Shown one piece after another: positions 45,878 through 54,746 of a stretch of DNA of 64,000 nt; position 1 is the first letter of the stretch; each line of letters begins with the position of its first letter. Location of the stretch: NCBI RefSeq assembly GCF_947259345.1, contig NZ_CAMYLS010000005.1, forward strand, positions 62,001-126,000, read 5' to 3'. The notes below the pieces were generated by a model. The model saw only the letters and a list, made by a program, of their open reading frames with translations. It searched no databases and was not told where the DNA came from. This DNA is from an uncultured Maricaulis sp. (lineage in GTDB: Bacteria; Pseudomonadota; Alphaproteobacteria; Caulobacterales; Maricaulaceae). A program made the translations under genes and the position numbers.

Positions 45878-46921
45878 CTAGAAGTCGCGAACGATGGAGA
45901 CGTTGAGATTGCTGTCCGTCGGCTGCGTGCCCGGCTGCGGCTCGAATTCGTGCTTGATCCGGTAGGCCAGCTCCATGCCCCAATCCTCGGCGATCGCGGT
46001 GGTCAGCGCGAAGCGCTGGTCGGCGCGTGAGGCCGGGCCGGCGAGCATCGTGGTCTCGGCGGCGAAATCGGTGGTTTCGGTCAGGGCGAGATTGAGGGTG
46101 GATCCCATCTCGAAGATCCAGTCGGTCTCCGCATCGCCCGTATCGGGCAGGCGATACCGCATGCCCGGCCCTGCCCGCAAATCCCAGGCGACACGATCGC
46201 TGTCGAAGGGCTGGTGCAAGGCACCGGCGGTGGCAAAGGCCGCGTGTTGGTAGCCGGACAGGCGATCCTGCTCGTAAGTGCCGCCGATATAATAGCCCCA
46301 GGCATCGATGACATTGCGCTCGCCGCGCAGCTCGACCAGCCAGTTGTCGCGGGTAACAGCACCGGCGCTTTCGGTGAAATGATACGCGACCTTGCTGTCC
46401 AGTCCCCAGCCGCCTTCCAGCGTCCGATCCAGCTCAAGCGCGAAATTATAGTCGGTCTGCTCGGTATTGCCGGTATCGATGGTGACCCCGAAGCGTGAAC
46501 GGCCGGACCATTCTTCCGGCTCGACCCAGGCCATCGCCTCGGCCAGCTTTGCCACCGGAGACCAGCCTTCAGAACCGTTTCTGTCATCCGCGGGCTGGTC
46601 GGCGCGTGCCAGGCGGACCGGCGCGGCGGCAAGGCCAGGTTCGGCCGGAGCGGCGCGATCAGACGCGGGCGCTTCGGTTATAGTCCAATCGGCCAGAAGG
46701 GATTGCCGACGGGGCGCGAGCTCGGAGACGGCAGCCAGCACGTCGGCCTCGCCGCCCTCCGCAATGGCGGCGATCAGCTCGACGGTCTTGCGGAAGTCCG
46801 GATCGCTCTGCGTCTCGTCCGCGGCCTGGATCAGGACGCGGTAATCATCGGACAAATCGGCAAAAACCGGCGAATAAAATCCGCCGGCCGCTGCCAGAAG
46901 CAGGGCAATCAGGTCACGCAT
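45878..46921 (-). CDS. DUF481 outer-membrane protein, paralogue 1
   Basis: The 347-residue product has a signal peptide (ending PVFAD), an N-terminal helical domain (~22-75, 'VLIQAADETQSDPDFRKTVE'), a linker, and a C-terminal barrel of DUF481 type (~125-347) with many alternating strands, such as 'WSGRSRFGVTIDTGNTEQTD', 'DNWLVELRGERNVID', and a terminal Phe ('NLNVSIVRDF'). YdiY-like DUF481 proteins respond to salt or envelope stress; a precise role is unknown. A paralogue lies at 53306-54370. The ATG at 46921 has GAGAGGA upstream. Confidence 0.82.
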   Translation of the reverse strand: MRDLIALLLAAAGGFYSPVFADLSDDYRVLIQAADETQSDPDFRKTVELIAAIAEGGEADVLAAVSELAPRRQSLLADWTITEAPASDRAAPAEPGLAAAPVRLARADQPADDRNGSEGWSPVAKLAEAMAWVEPEEWSGRSRFGVTIDTGNTEQTDYNFALELDRTLEGGWGLDSKVAYHFTESAGAVTRDNWLVELRGERNVIDAWGYYIGGTYEQDRLSGYQHAAFATAGALHQPFDSDRVAWDLRAGPGMRYRLPDTGDAETDWIFEMGSTLNLALTETTDFAAETTMLAGPASRADQRFALTTAIAEDWGMELAYRIKHEFEPQPGTQPTDSNLNVSIVRDF

Positions 46922-47009
46922 GGGCAAGTCCTCTCGTCGCGCCTCGTCCTGGATTTGACGAAAACACGCGTCCAGTCATGCCCCATGCAGGGTTTCTGTA
47001 ATCTTGACG

Positions 47010-47897
47010 CTAGTTGAGCAGACCCTGCTCGCTGGCCATGGATTTCATGGCCTTCTGGAGCTTCTCAAACGCCCGCACTTCAATTTGGCGGATGCGCTCA
47101 CGGCTGACGCCATAATGCTCGGCCAGTTCTTCCAGCGTCTTGGGCTCGTCGGACAGGCGGCGCTCCTGCAGGATGTGCTGCTCACGCTCATTGAGCTCGC
47201 CCATGGCCGATTGCAGCAATTGCATCCGGGTGTCGAACTCGTCGCTTTCGGCCAACTCGTCTTCCTGGCTTTCCGCCTCGTCATCGGACAACCAGTCCTG
47301 CCACTGACCTTCGCCCTCGGTTCCGCGCAGCGGAGCGTTAAGCGAGGCGTCGGGGCCGGACAGGCGACCATTCATCGAGGTCACTTCATCCGTGGTCACG
47401 CCGAGCTTGGTGGCAATCGCCTCGACCTGGTCCGGCTTGAGATCACCCTCATCAAGCGCCTGCATCTGGCTTTTCATGCGGCGGAGATTGAAAAAGAGCT
47501 TTTTCTGGGCCGCCGTCGTGCCCATTTTCACCAGCGACCAGGAGCGCAGGATATATTCCTGGATCGAGGCGCGTATCCACCACATGGCATAGGTCGCGAG
47601 GCGGAAACCCTTGTCCGGGTCGAATTTCTTGACCGCCTGCATCAGGCCGACATTGCCTTCGGAAATCACTTCCGCGATCGGCAGGCCATAACCGCGATAG
47701 CCCATGGCGATTTTCGCCACGAGGCGCAGATGCGAGGTGACCAGCTTTTCGGCCGCGCCGCTATCCTCATGTTCACGCCAGCGCTTGCCCAGCATGAATT
47801 CCTCGTCCTTTTCCAGCATCGGAAAACGACGGATTTCAGAGAGGTAGCTCGACAGCCCTTGTTCGGGCGAGAGCGTCATTGAAACTGCATTGGCCAT
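47010..47897 (-). CDS. rpoH: RNA polymerase sigma factor RpoH (sigma-32)
   Basis: This 295-residue heat-shock sigma factor is of the alphaproteobacterial type. Region 2 is seen in 'VTSHLRLVAKIAMGYRGYGL' and 'FRLATYAMWWIRASIQEYIL' (~100-119), the RpoH box in 'QKKLFFNLRRMKSQ' (~130-143), and region 4 in 'TLEELAEHYGVSRERIRQIE' (~254-273). It should drive heat-shock genes together with HrcA control at groESL, 24 kb away. A CCCCAAAT sequence about 80 bp upstream could be a sigma-32-type -10, suggesting autoregulation, but this is weak. Confidence 0.96.
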   Translation of the reverse strand: MANAVSMTLSPEQGLSSYLSEIRRFPMLEKDEEFMLGKRWREHEDSGAAEKLVTSHLRLVAKIAMGYRGYGLPIAEVISEGNVGLMQAVKKFDPDKGFRLATYAMWWIRASIQEYILRSWSLVKMGTTAAQKKLFFNLRRMKSQMQALDEGDLKPDQVEAIATKLGVTTDEVTSMNGRLSGPDASLNAPLRGTEGEGQWQDWLSDDEAESQEDELAESDEFDTRMQLLQSAMGELNEREQHILQERRLSDEPKTLEELAEHYGVSRERIRQIEVRAFEKLQKAMKSMASEQGLLN

Positions 47898-48055
47898 GAC
47901 ACGTATCCTATCCCATCGAGACGTCTTCAGACATGCGACATTTGCACGTCCCCCGGCGCCTCGTCCGAGACCTATTTGGGGAGCCCGCTTACCGAATGTA
48001 ACCCCCTCACATGCCTGTGATGCGCATGGGTGTCATTCGTGAATGGTTGAGAGGG

Positions 48056-49720
48056 TCAGTCGGGCATTGTGGCGGCGAGCAGCAGGAGCGAGGCGAGCCG
48101 GTAATCAGTATCGAGATCATCCACATTGTTCCAGATCACCGCACGATAAATCGGCCCCCAGACGGCCCGGTCAGTTTCGGGCATGCCGCGCAGCATGAGG
48201 CCAATGACCAGGAGGCGGTCGCGCAGGCGGTCCCCGCGTTCAAGACGCAGCAGCGGCAGGAGTGGCGAGACGTCTTCATCATACCAACCTTCCTGGCCGG
48301 GGCGATAGAGCCACAAGGCCGTCTCCACAGCCCGTCGACCGCTTTCGGTCTCGACCGTCGCCCAAAGCGCCAGCCAGTTGGTATCGACCTCGTAGAATTG
48401 CTGCCAGGGATTCGGAGCGCCTGACGTCTGGATATCCAGTGCCGTGCGGGCGAATCCGGGACGGTCGCAGGCCAGCAATTGCGCCCCCATGCGCGGCCGC
48501 CATCCGCCTTGCGAATGGCGCAACATGTTCGTCTGTCCAAAGGCGTGTGAGTCGACATTGGCCCACTCCTCCCACGCCGCGTCATCCTCGCCCCGCATCA
48601 GCATCAGCATCGCCCGGTCCGGCCGGCTGTCCGCATGCACGGCGAGACGCGTCGCGGCGCCAGCCCGGGCGCAGTCGCCCAGCTCGCCCCACAGCTCGAC
48701 CAGGCGCACGCCGGAGCTTTCCAACATCAGGGACTGATAGGTCACGAGCAAGTCGATGGCCGCGTCCGTGTCGCCAGCCCTGTGAAGGTCGCGAACAAGG
48801 GCATCAGCCAGATCGGCGGCATCATCAATGCCGCGGCGACGCTCCGCATAAGGTCGCCGCCAGACCTGTTCGATAGCCTCCCCCGGCAGCACCGAACCAT
48901 CGGCCACGCGAAGTCGCAGTGCGAGAATGCGACGCCCATCGAGAAACGGCAGGGAGATCGCATCATTCAGGCGTTCCTCTGGCAGTCCTGCCATCAGCGC
49001 ACCCGCCAGATCCCGCTCCTCCGGCCCCCAGGCCGCATGCCAATCGAGGACGGGCCCGCCGAGGTACCAATCGGGGTTGGCCAGGAGAAGATCGGCGGCG
49101 TCTGCCCGGTATTGGCGCTCGGCCTCATCCCGAGCCATTTCGCCGGCATGGCGCCGTGATTGCGTAAGAAAATCGAGCCGATCGGCGCCGCTGAGGCCTG
49201 CCAGAACCTGGTCGAGATGCCGAAAGTGAGCGTCCGCTACAGTGCTGGCCGCATCGTGGAGGCCTGCCGCCACCAGCTGGGTGTAGAAGACCGGTATCCC
49301 GCTTTGATGGATCCAGTTGCGATCATGCTCCAACACTGATCGGGACAGGGCGAGATAACGCTCTATCCGGTTCTGCCGCTCCCGCTCGCCCAAATGGGGC
49401 AGCCAGAAGGGCAGGTAGGTTTCCAGGATGTAGAGGGCCAGCGCGTCATCTTGTTCGGCTTCGGCATCATCCAGTTGCACTGCGATCTCGCCGGTCACTT
49501 GGCGGAGCAGATTCGCTCGATCCGGCGGATTCTCGAGCTCCCCGAACTCTACCAGCGCTTCGCGGAGGACATCTTCAGCCGGCTCGCCATCAATCTCGGC
49601 GCGTACCGACCCGAAGCGGTCTGTCAACGTGCCTGCGGCCTCTCGCACCGACTGCGCTGTGACCGGCGCGGACAGCAGGACCGCGCCAGCCAAGCCTCTC
49701 AAAACCATCCTGAAAACCAT
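48056..49720 (-). CDS. Secreted hypothetical helical protein
   Basis: The 554-residue product has a signal peptide (ending SAPVTAQS) and is almost entirely predicted helical, with repeating Leu/Ala-rich helix pairs suggestive of TPR- or HEAT-like superhelices ('DAALALYIL'-type units, 'ADLADALVRDLHRAGDTDAA'). It is rich in Trp and acidic residues. No family or catalytic motif was recognised. It lies 35 bp after the 129-residue membrane gene and may be part of the ECF-sigma operon, since all three genes run leftward. The start at 49720 has GAGG 6 nt upstream. Confidence 0.72.
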   Translation of the reverse strand: MVFRMVLRGLAGAVLLSAPVTAQSVREAAGTLTDRFGSVRAEIDGEPAEDVLREALVEFGELENPPDRANLLRQVTGEIAVQLDDAEAEQDDALALYILETYLPFWLPHLGERERQNRIERYLALSRSVLEHDRNWIHQSGIPVFYTQLVAAGLHDAASTVADAHFRHLDQVLAGLSGADRLDFLTQSRRHAGEMARDEAERQYRADAADLLLANPDWYLGGPVLDWHAAWGPEERDLAGALMAGLPEERLNDAISLPFLDGRRILALRLRVADGSVLPGEAIEQVWRRPYAERRRGIDDAADLADALVRDLHRAGDTDAAIDLLVTYQSLMLESSGVRLVELWGELGDCARAGAATRLAVHADSRPDRAMLMLMRGEDDAAWEEWANVDSHAFGQTNMLRHSQGGWRPRMGAQLLACDRPGFARTALDIQTSGAPNPWQQFYEVDTNWLALWATVETESGRRAVETALWLYRPGQEGWYDEDVSPLLPLLRLERGDRLRDRLLVIGLMLRGMPETDRAVWGPIYRAVIWNNVDDLDTDYRLASLLLLAATMPD

Positions 49721-49755
49721 GATACCTCACAACCCTGACCAGCCTTTCGATCAAC

Positions 49756-50145
49756 TTACACGCTTTCCTTCGCCTGGCCACGGGCCAACTGAAGCTCGAC
49801 GCGTTTGAGTTCGCGCAGGATGCGGTTGTTCTGCATTTGCAGGCCCAGCCCGTTCTTCATGAAGAGGCCGAAATTGACGGCCACGACCACACCGACGCCC
49901 CAGCGGACGGTCATGACCGGGTCGGTGGTCTGGAACATTTTCCAAGCCGCCCAGATGGCCAGGCCGGCACCAATGATGTTGCCGATATAGGCGATCCACA
50001 TCACCCAGCCGAGCTTGCCGCGAAACAGGCCAAAGGCCTGCGCGAAATAGCCGGGTTCCTCGGCAAGGTCGCCAAGAACGGCGCGGTCGTCTTCATCGAG
50101 GGCTTCCAGGATGAGACGGTCAAGGTCTTCAGTCTTGGTGGTCAT
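49756..50145 (-). CDS. Two-TM protein, DUF6768-like, paired with ECF sigma factor
   Basis: The 129-residue protein has an acidic cytoplasmic N-terminus ('TEDLDRLILEALDEDDRAVL'), two membrane helices (~45-68, ~78-98) and a basic C-terminal helix. Its position 12 nt after an ECF sigma gene suggests an anti-sigma or sensor role, although it lacks a ZAS zinc motif, so this is inference from context. Proteins of this shape next to ECF sigma genes are common in Caulobacterales. Confidence 0.75.
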   Translation of the reverse strand: MTTKTEDLDRLILEALDEDDRAVLGDLAEEPGYFAQAFGLFRGKLGWVMWIAYIGNIIGAGLAIWAAWKMFQTTDPVMTVRWGVGVVVAVNFGLFMKNGLGLQMQNNRILRELKRVELQLARGQAKESV

Positions 50146-50157
50146 CGCGATCTCCTT

Positions 50158-50733
50158 TCACGAATGATCGGCATCCGGCATAGCCGGATTGAGCGCCAAC
50201 GCGAGCTTGCGCCGGGCGTGCATGAGACGGGTCTTGACGGTGCCCGCCGGTGTGTCGGTGATGACGGCGATCTCGGCGACCGAGAGCCCGTCCTGGTGGT
50301 AAAGCGCCAGCGCAATACGCTGATCGTCCGGCAGGTCGGCCATGGCCTTTCGGATAGCGCCCGCATCGGCAGCGTTTTCCGCGGCCTGCCGACCGTCGAC
50401 CGATGCCCCGCCCATCTCGGCGGTGTAAGCCTCGGCAATGCGTCGGGTGGATTGACGTCCCCGTATCTCGGCGGCGCATTTGCGAGCCACAATGCGATAG
50501 GCCCAGGCCGGGAAAGCGGCAGGCTCACGCAGGGAGTTGAGGCCGCGAAGGATGTCGCACCAGGCGTCCTGCATGATATCGCGCGCCGGATCGACTTCAC
50601 CGATCAACCGGCCGGCATGGCGCGACAAATCCGCATGCCACAGCCGACACAGGCGATCGAGCGCGACCCGGTCGCCGGCATGCGCCGAAACGATCAGGTA
50701 TTCCGACAGAACGCGCTTGCGGTCACGTTGCAT
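50158..50733 (-). CDS. ECF-family RNA polymerase sigma factor
   Basis: The 191-residue sigma-70 family protein has region 2 (~22-90: 'DPARDIMQDAWCDILRGLNS', 'AFPAWAYRIVARKCAAEIRG') and region 4 (~135-182: 'DDQRIALALYHQDGLSVAEI', 'DTPAGTVKTRLMHARRKL'). There are no regions 1 or 3, which defines the ECF class. The start at 50733 has GGAG 6 nt upstream; an earlier open stretch is not conserved. It is followed by a two-TM protein that may sequester it. Confidence 0.92.
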   Translation of the reverse strand: MQRDRKRVLSEYLIVSAHAGDRVALDRLCRLWHADLSRHAGRLIGEVDPARDIMQDAWCDILRGLNSLREPAAFPAWAYRIVARKCAAEIRGRQSTRRIAEAYTAEMGGASVDGRQAAENAADAGAIRKAMADLPDDQRIALALYHQDGLSVAEIAVITDTPAGTVKTRLMHARRKLALALNPAMPDADHS

Positions 50734-50894
50734 GATATCTCCCGCTGCCGCGCCCGAGGGCGGCATTCCAGGACAAGGTGCGCACGGCGCGGGACTCGGT
50801 TCAATTCCTTGTGCGGATCCACGACACAACAACCACCTTTGATTGTCATTCGTGACCATACGTTGTAGTGTGGCGGAGATTGAGGGAGGCTTTC

Positions 50895-51857
50895 ATGCGT
50901 GGCTTGTTGACCTGTGTCTGCGTACCGACCCTGCTTCTGGCAGGCTGCACGACCCTCAACGGGCCACCACCGCCTCCGGCAGCGCAGACGAGCGAAGATT
51001 GCGACACAAGCGGCACACGGGTTGGCTCGGACAGCTGGCGCGCCATCCGGCTGGGTTGCGAGCTCGAATCCATTGCCGACCGCTCCGGCCTCTACATCGC
51101 GCGGTACTCGGCCATTACCGGCGATCGCGCCATGTTGGACCGCTTCTCCCTGGCCTCCGCCCTCAGCCTCGCCGGCTTCGGCCTGTTCGGGGCCCATGAG
51201 GACAATCTTCGCGCCGCCACGTTCGGACTGGGCGCCTCGACCGCCCTGCGCAGTGGCCTCAACCAGACCGAACAAGCCGAGATTTATGATGCCGGCGCGC
51301 GGGCCATGAATTGCTATGCCCAGGAGGCCCTGACCGTGCTAGACGGCTATAACGCCAACGATCGGACCGGCATGGAGACCGCCTATGTCGATCTGACGAC
51401 GCTGTCAGCGCTGGCCCGGCGTGCGGCCAATGATGTCGCAACGCCGCCGGCCGACACGGCCAGTCTGGAAAGCCTGGTCGCCCAGGCCGACACGCTGAGG
51501 CCACAATTGCGCGACTCCTATGGCGCGATCCGCCGCTTTCCCGGCGCGCTGGCCATCAGCTGGCAGGCGGCCGATGCCCACATCCATGACCGGCTCGCAG
51601 CCCAGGCTCCGGACATCGCGGCACTGATCGCCGCCACGCGGGCGCTCGACCCCGACAGCAACCAGACCGGAGAGCCGGTGACCACCGGGGCAGAAGACCG
51701 GGAGGGGCTGGCCGGCACCAATGAGAGCGGCATGACCGTCACTGACATCACCGAGGGGCTGACCGCCGCCATTGCCACGGCGGAACTCTACATCGAGGCA
51801 GACTATCCGGCCCGGATCGCACGTCTGGGCGATTGCCTCGCGATCGCTGCACCCTGA
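50895..51857 (+). CDS. Hypothetical lipoprotein
   Basis: The 320-residue product has a lipobox 'LLLAGC' (Cys ~18) after a signal peptide, a Pro-rich linker (GPPPPPAA), and a mostly helical mature part with Ala-rich helices ('LASALSLAGFGLFGAHEDN', 'LAARRAANDVATPP'-like). Three further Cys (~36, ~54, ~140) may pair. No family was recognised. The ATG at 50895 has GGGAGG 6 nt upstream. A metalloprotease gene follows after 6 nt, so the pair is probably an operon. It diverges from the ECF sigma gene. Confidence 0.75.
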   Translation: MRGLLTCVCVPTLLLAGCTTLNGPPPPPAAQTSEDCDTSGTRVGSDSWRAIRLGCELESIADRSGLYIARYSAITGDRAMLDRFSLASALSLAGFGLFGAHEDNLRAATFGLGASTALRSGLNQTEQAEIYDAGARAMNCYAQEALTVLDGYNANDRTGMETAYVDLTTLSALARRAANDVATPPADTASLESLVAQADTLRPQLRDSYGAIRRFPGALAISWQAADAHIHDRLAAQAPDIAALIAATRALDPDSNQTGEPVTTGAEDREGLAGTNESGMTVTDITEGLTAAIATAELYIEADYPARIARLGDCLAIAAP

Positions 51858-51863
51858 ACCGGC

Positions 51864-52532
51864 ATGGTGGACCTGCACCACCCTGCGCGTCCGGACTCCC
51901 GCAAATGGGCCAATGGCAGCACCGTGCGCTACGGCTTCCTGATGCGAAACCCGCCGAGCTGGACCGAGCGCAAGGATATCGCCGCGTTTGAGGCGGCGCT
52001 TGCAGAGTGGCTGGCGCCGCCATGCGGCCTCCGTTTCGAACGGACAGACACGCTCGCGGACGCTCAGGTCCGCATCCGGGTCAAATTGACCGCGCCGATG
52101 CGCTCACGCGTCGGAACGGACGCATTGCGGGTGACAGATCCAGCCGCGCCGACGGTCTCCTTCAACCGGTCCCTGCGCGGTGCCGAAGGACGGCGCATGG
52201 CACTGCACGAGATTGGCCACATCCTGGGTTTTGTCCATGAACACCAAAGTCGACGCGCCGCGCTGGGATGGAATGTCGCGGCGGTAGAGGCCCACTTTGG
52301 CGCCCCGCCGATGAACTGGTCGCGTGAGGTGATTGAGAAGAATGTGCTCGAACAATCTGATGACGGTCGGATCACCGGCCCGGACTGGGATCCCGCCTCG
52401 ATCATGCAATACGCCCTGCCGGCCGGGCTTCTGACCCGTCCCGACAGCTGGCGCAACAGGCCCGTCAAGCAGGCCGACGCGATCTCGGACGCGGACCGCG
52501 CCGAGCTCCGGGCCTGGTATCCGCCGGACTGA
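51864..52532 (+). CDS. Zinc metalloprotease, astacin/metzincin-like
   Basis: The 222-residue protein contains the metzincin zinc motif 'HEIGHILGFVHEH' (HExxHxxGxxHE, ~114-126). It also has a Met-turn 'DPASIMQYALPAG' (~173-185) with the Tyr typical of astacins, and the N-terminal beta part 'VRYGFLMRNPPSWTERKD'. No signal peptide is evident, so it may act in the cytoplasm or be exported another way. Its start lies 6 nt after the lipoprotein stop, which suggests joint function. It converges with the next gene. Confidence 0.87.
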   Translation: MVDLHHPARPDSRKWANGSTVRYGFLMRNPPSWTERKDIAAFEAALAEWLAPPCGLRFERTDTLADAQVRIRVKLTAPMRSRVGTDALRVTDPAAPTVSFNRSLRGAEGRRMALHEIGHILGFVHEHQSRRAALGWNVAAVEAHFGAPPMNWSREVIEKNVLEQSDDGRITGPDWDPASIMQYALPAGLLTRPDSWRNRPVKQADAISDADRAELRAWYPPD

Positions 52533-52538
52533 TCCGCC

Positions 52539-52940
52539 CTATCCGGGCTTGGGCAGGGTCTTGTGGAATTGCAGATAGCCGCGTTCGACCATGCGGCGCA
52601 TGGCTTCATAGGCTTCCGACAATTCTTCATAGGCGCTCCGCAGCAATTGCAGGCGGGCGACTTCCTCGGCCGTCAGCGGTGAACGCGAGCGCGCCGCCGA
52701 CATGGCCGCATCGACCCAGGCCGAACGGGCCTTGGACGCCGACAGGGCGAGATTCTGGAAATCCTCGATCCCGACATGATGGATGGTCTTGGCAATCACC
52801 GCCTGATTGGCCGCGAAGACCGTGTAATCAATCTGCTCGAGATGACCCCGGCGCTTTTTCTGCTCGGCCGGGTCCTCGACCAGGTCCGGCTCGAAATGAT
52901 CCGAGATCCGGCGATAGCTGGACGTTGATATCTTGCCCAT
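52539..52940 (-). CDS. Hypothetical helical protein
   Basis: The 133-residue soluble protein is predicted to be helical ('VIAKTIHHVGIEDFQNLALS', 'LLRSAYEELSEAYEAMRRMV'). It starts 'MGKISTSSYRRISDHFEPDL'. It has no signal peptide, TM segment or known motif. Codon use matches the neighbourhood. It converges with the metalloprotease gene, with 6 bp between the stops. Confidence 0.65.
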   Translation of the reverse strand: MGKISTSSYRRISDHFEPDLVEDPAEQKKRRGHLEQIDYTVFAANQAVIAKTIHHVGIEDFQNLALSASKARSAWVDAAMSAARSRSPLTAEEVARLQLLRSAYEELSEAYEAMRRMVERGYLQFHKTLPKPG

Positions 52941-53130
52941 GACGACACCTCCTCAACGGGTATCAAGGCCCGACCTTCTCACATCATGCCTTAACGGGCG
53001 GTTTCACACCGTCCGCGTTCAACCGCTCCGGGAAAGGCAAGGGACGGGACGGGGCCGAGGCACCGGGAGGCAAGCCAACCAAGCGGCGCGTGGACGCGTG
53101 GGGCATCGGGACACACGCCTCCCGATCCGG

Positions 53131-53223
53131 TCACGGCGTGGCTGATACCCGGCTGAACATCAGAACCAGGGCGCCGCTCATGAAGGCGGCGAGATAGAAG
53201 TAAAGCTTGATGCGTGACCGCAT
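53131..53223 (-). CDS. 30-residue single-TM small protein (candidate)
   Basis: ATG at 53223 is preceded by GGGGAC about 8 nt upstream and encodes MRSRIKLYFYLAAFMSGALV, then LMFSRVSATP. Basic residues are followed by one hydrophobic segment of about 18 residues, giving an N-in/C-out membrane peptide. It stands alone in a 365-bp gap; the rest of that gap shows no gene. Support is the ribosome-binding site and the peptide's shape only. Confidence 0.42.
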   Translation of the reverse strand: MRSRIKLYFYLAAFMSGALVLMFSRVSATP

Positions 53224-53305
53224 GATCGCGTCCCCAATGGTCTGCTTTGCGGGGATAGCGCGCGATTGTGAAACCGGTTCCGTCGCGGCTAAAAAATTTC
53301 AGCCG

Positions 53306-54370
53306 TCAGTCGAACGCATAAAGCAGCGACACGTCGAGCCGGACATCGGTCGGGTCGAAACCGGGCCGTTCCTCGAATTCGTGTTCGATGCGCAGGCCGG
53401 TCTGCACGGCCCAGTCACCGAAGAGACGATTGGTCAGGGTGAAACGCTGGTCGATGCGAGAGCCGCCACCGGCAAAGGCCGTCGTTTCCGAGCCGAAGCT
53501 GGCAGTCTCGGAAATCTGGTAGTGGACGCTCGAGCCAGCCTCGCCGACCCAGTCGGTCAGGGTCTCGCCGGTCAGCCCATCCTCGCGGTAGCGCTGGCCA
53601 ACACCGGCGCGCAACACCCAATTGGCTTTCTCGTTTTCCACCGCATGCCAGATCCCGCCGGCGGTCAGGAAGGCCGAGCGCTCGTAAATCCCAATCAGGT
53701 CACGCTCATAGGAGCCGCCGGCATAATAGCCGATGCCGCTGTCGAGCTCGCGCGTGGTGCGCAATTCAACCAGCCAGTTATCCCGCGTGGTCCGGGTCGC
53801 GCTCTCGGAGAGGAAATACTCGAACTGGCTGTCAATGCGCCAGCCATGCTCCAGCTCGCGATCAAGCTCGACGGCAAAGGTGAAGTCAGTCAGCTCGGAA
53901 TTGCCGCGCTCCAGCTGGACACCGGCGCGGACATGGCCGGCCCAGCTGTCATCGGCCAGGGCACGGATCGAGCCGGCCAGCCAGCCGCCGGACCCGTCCG
54001 GCGCTTCGCTCAGGTCAATCGGCGCACCGCCCAGATCGCGATGTTCCGGATGGGTTTCGGACGCCGCCGGCGTGGCTGCCGGATCCGGCTCGCTGACCGG
54101 TGCAGGCGCTGGCAGCGGCCAGTCGGCCACAGCGCCGGAACGATGCGGCAGATGCGCATTGATATAGGCATGCACTTCGGCCCGACCGCCCTCGACAAGC
54201 ACGGAGACCATGTCGGCGGTCTCGAGGAAGCGGGCATCATCATCCTGGCGGTCCGCCGCCTCGTTCAGCAAGGCCTGATAGGCCTGCGGCAGGTCGGCGA
54301 AAGCCGGACCGGACATTGCCGACGTGACAAGGAGAATACCGGCAAGTGCGGCTGCGTTCAGATTGCGCAT
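53306..54370 (-). CDS. DUF481 outer-membrane protein, paralogue 2
   Basis: The 354-residue product has a signal peptide (ending GPAFAD), an N-terminal helical domain (~22-75, 'AYQALLNEAADRQDDDARFL'), a Pro/Ala-rich linker and a DUF481 barrel (~135-354). The barrel shows 'HVRAGVQLERGNSELTDF', 'RDNWLVELRTTRELD' and a final strand ending 'LDVSLLYAFD'. It aligns along its length with the product at 45878-46921, including the unusual N-terminal helical domain, so the two arose by duplication. The start at 54370 places the signal peptide at the N-terminus. Function is unknown, presumably an envelope porin-like protein. Confidence 0.82.
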   Translation of the reverse strand: MRNLNAAALAGILLVTSAMSGPAFADLPQAYQALLNEAADRQDDDARFLETADMVSVLVEGGRAEVHAYINAHLPHRSGAVADWPLPAPAPVSEPDPAATPAASETHPEHRDLGGAPIDLSEAPDGSGGWLAGSIRALADDSWAGHVRAGVQLERGNSELTDFTFAVELDRELEHGWRIDSQFEYFLSESATRTTRDNWLVELRTTRELDSGIGYYAGGSYERDLIGIYERSAFLTAGGIWHAVENEKANWVLRAGVGQRYREDGLTGETLTDWVGEAGSSVHYQISETASFGSETTAFAGGGSRIDQRFTLTNRLFGDWAVQTGLRIEHEFEERPGFDPTDVRLDVSLLYAFD

Positions 54371-54571
54371 CGAGAGTCTTCTGCTGACAGCGACCGCAGA
54401 CCGGCCTGTGACCCGTGAGCTTCTAGCCAATCGAGCTTAATAAATCGTGGGTTGCGCGCCGCGCAGGGCGTGAGCGGCGGCGCGATCATGGCCATATCCC
54501 GCCAAGGCGGTCCGGCGTATGATCGGGTGCGCGCATCCGCCGGATGCGGCCCCCGTGCGAAGGAGCACACC

Positions 54572-54694
54572 ATGGCCAAAGGCCAGAAACGTTCCAACAA
54601 GGAAACCAAGAAACCCAAGGCCGAAAAGAAGACCCCGGTGCCAGACGCGACACCGGGCAGCGTCACCGGCGTGCTCGACCGTCGTCGCAAATAA
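54572..54694 (+). CDS. 40-residue basic protein
   Basis: The product is a very basic peptide starting MAKGQKRSNKETKKPKAEKK and ending 'GVLDRRRK'. AAGGAG lies 7 nt upstream of ATG 54572, which supports translation. Short proteins starting MAKGQ.RSN occur widely in proteobacteria without known function; nucleic-acid binding is plausible. The longer frame upstream has no ribosome-binding site. A hairpin terminator follows at 54712. Confidence 0.7.
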   Translation: MAKGQKRSNKETKKPKAEKKTPVPDATPGSVTGVLDRRRK

Positions 54695-54711
54695 GTCTGT
54701 CAGCGCTCTGG

Positions 54712-54734
54712 TCCGACCGGTTCTGCCGGTCGGA
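54712..54734. terminator. Hairpin between convergent genes
   Basis: A perfect 9-bp stem (TCCGACCGG/CCGGTCGGA) with a 5-nt loop lies between two convergent genes and could serve both. U-tracts are weak. Confidence 0.55.
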
Positions 54735-54746
54735 TCGCTCGCCTTG

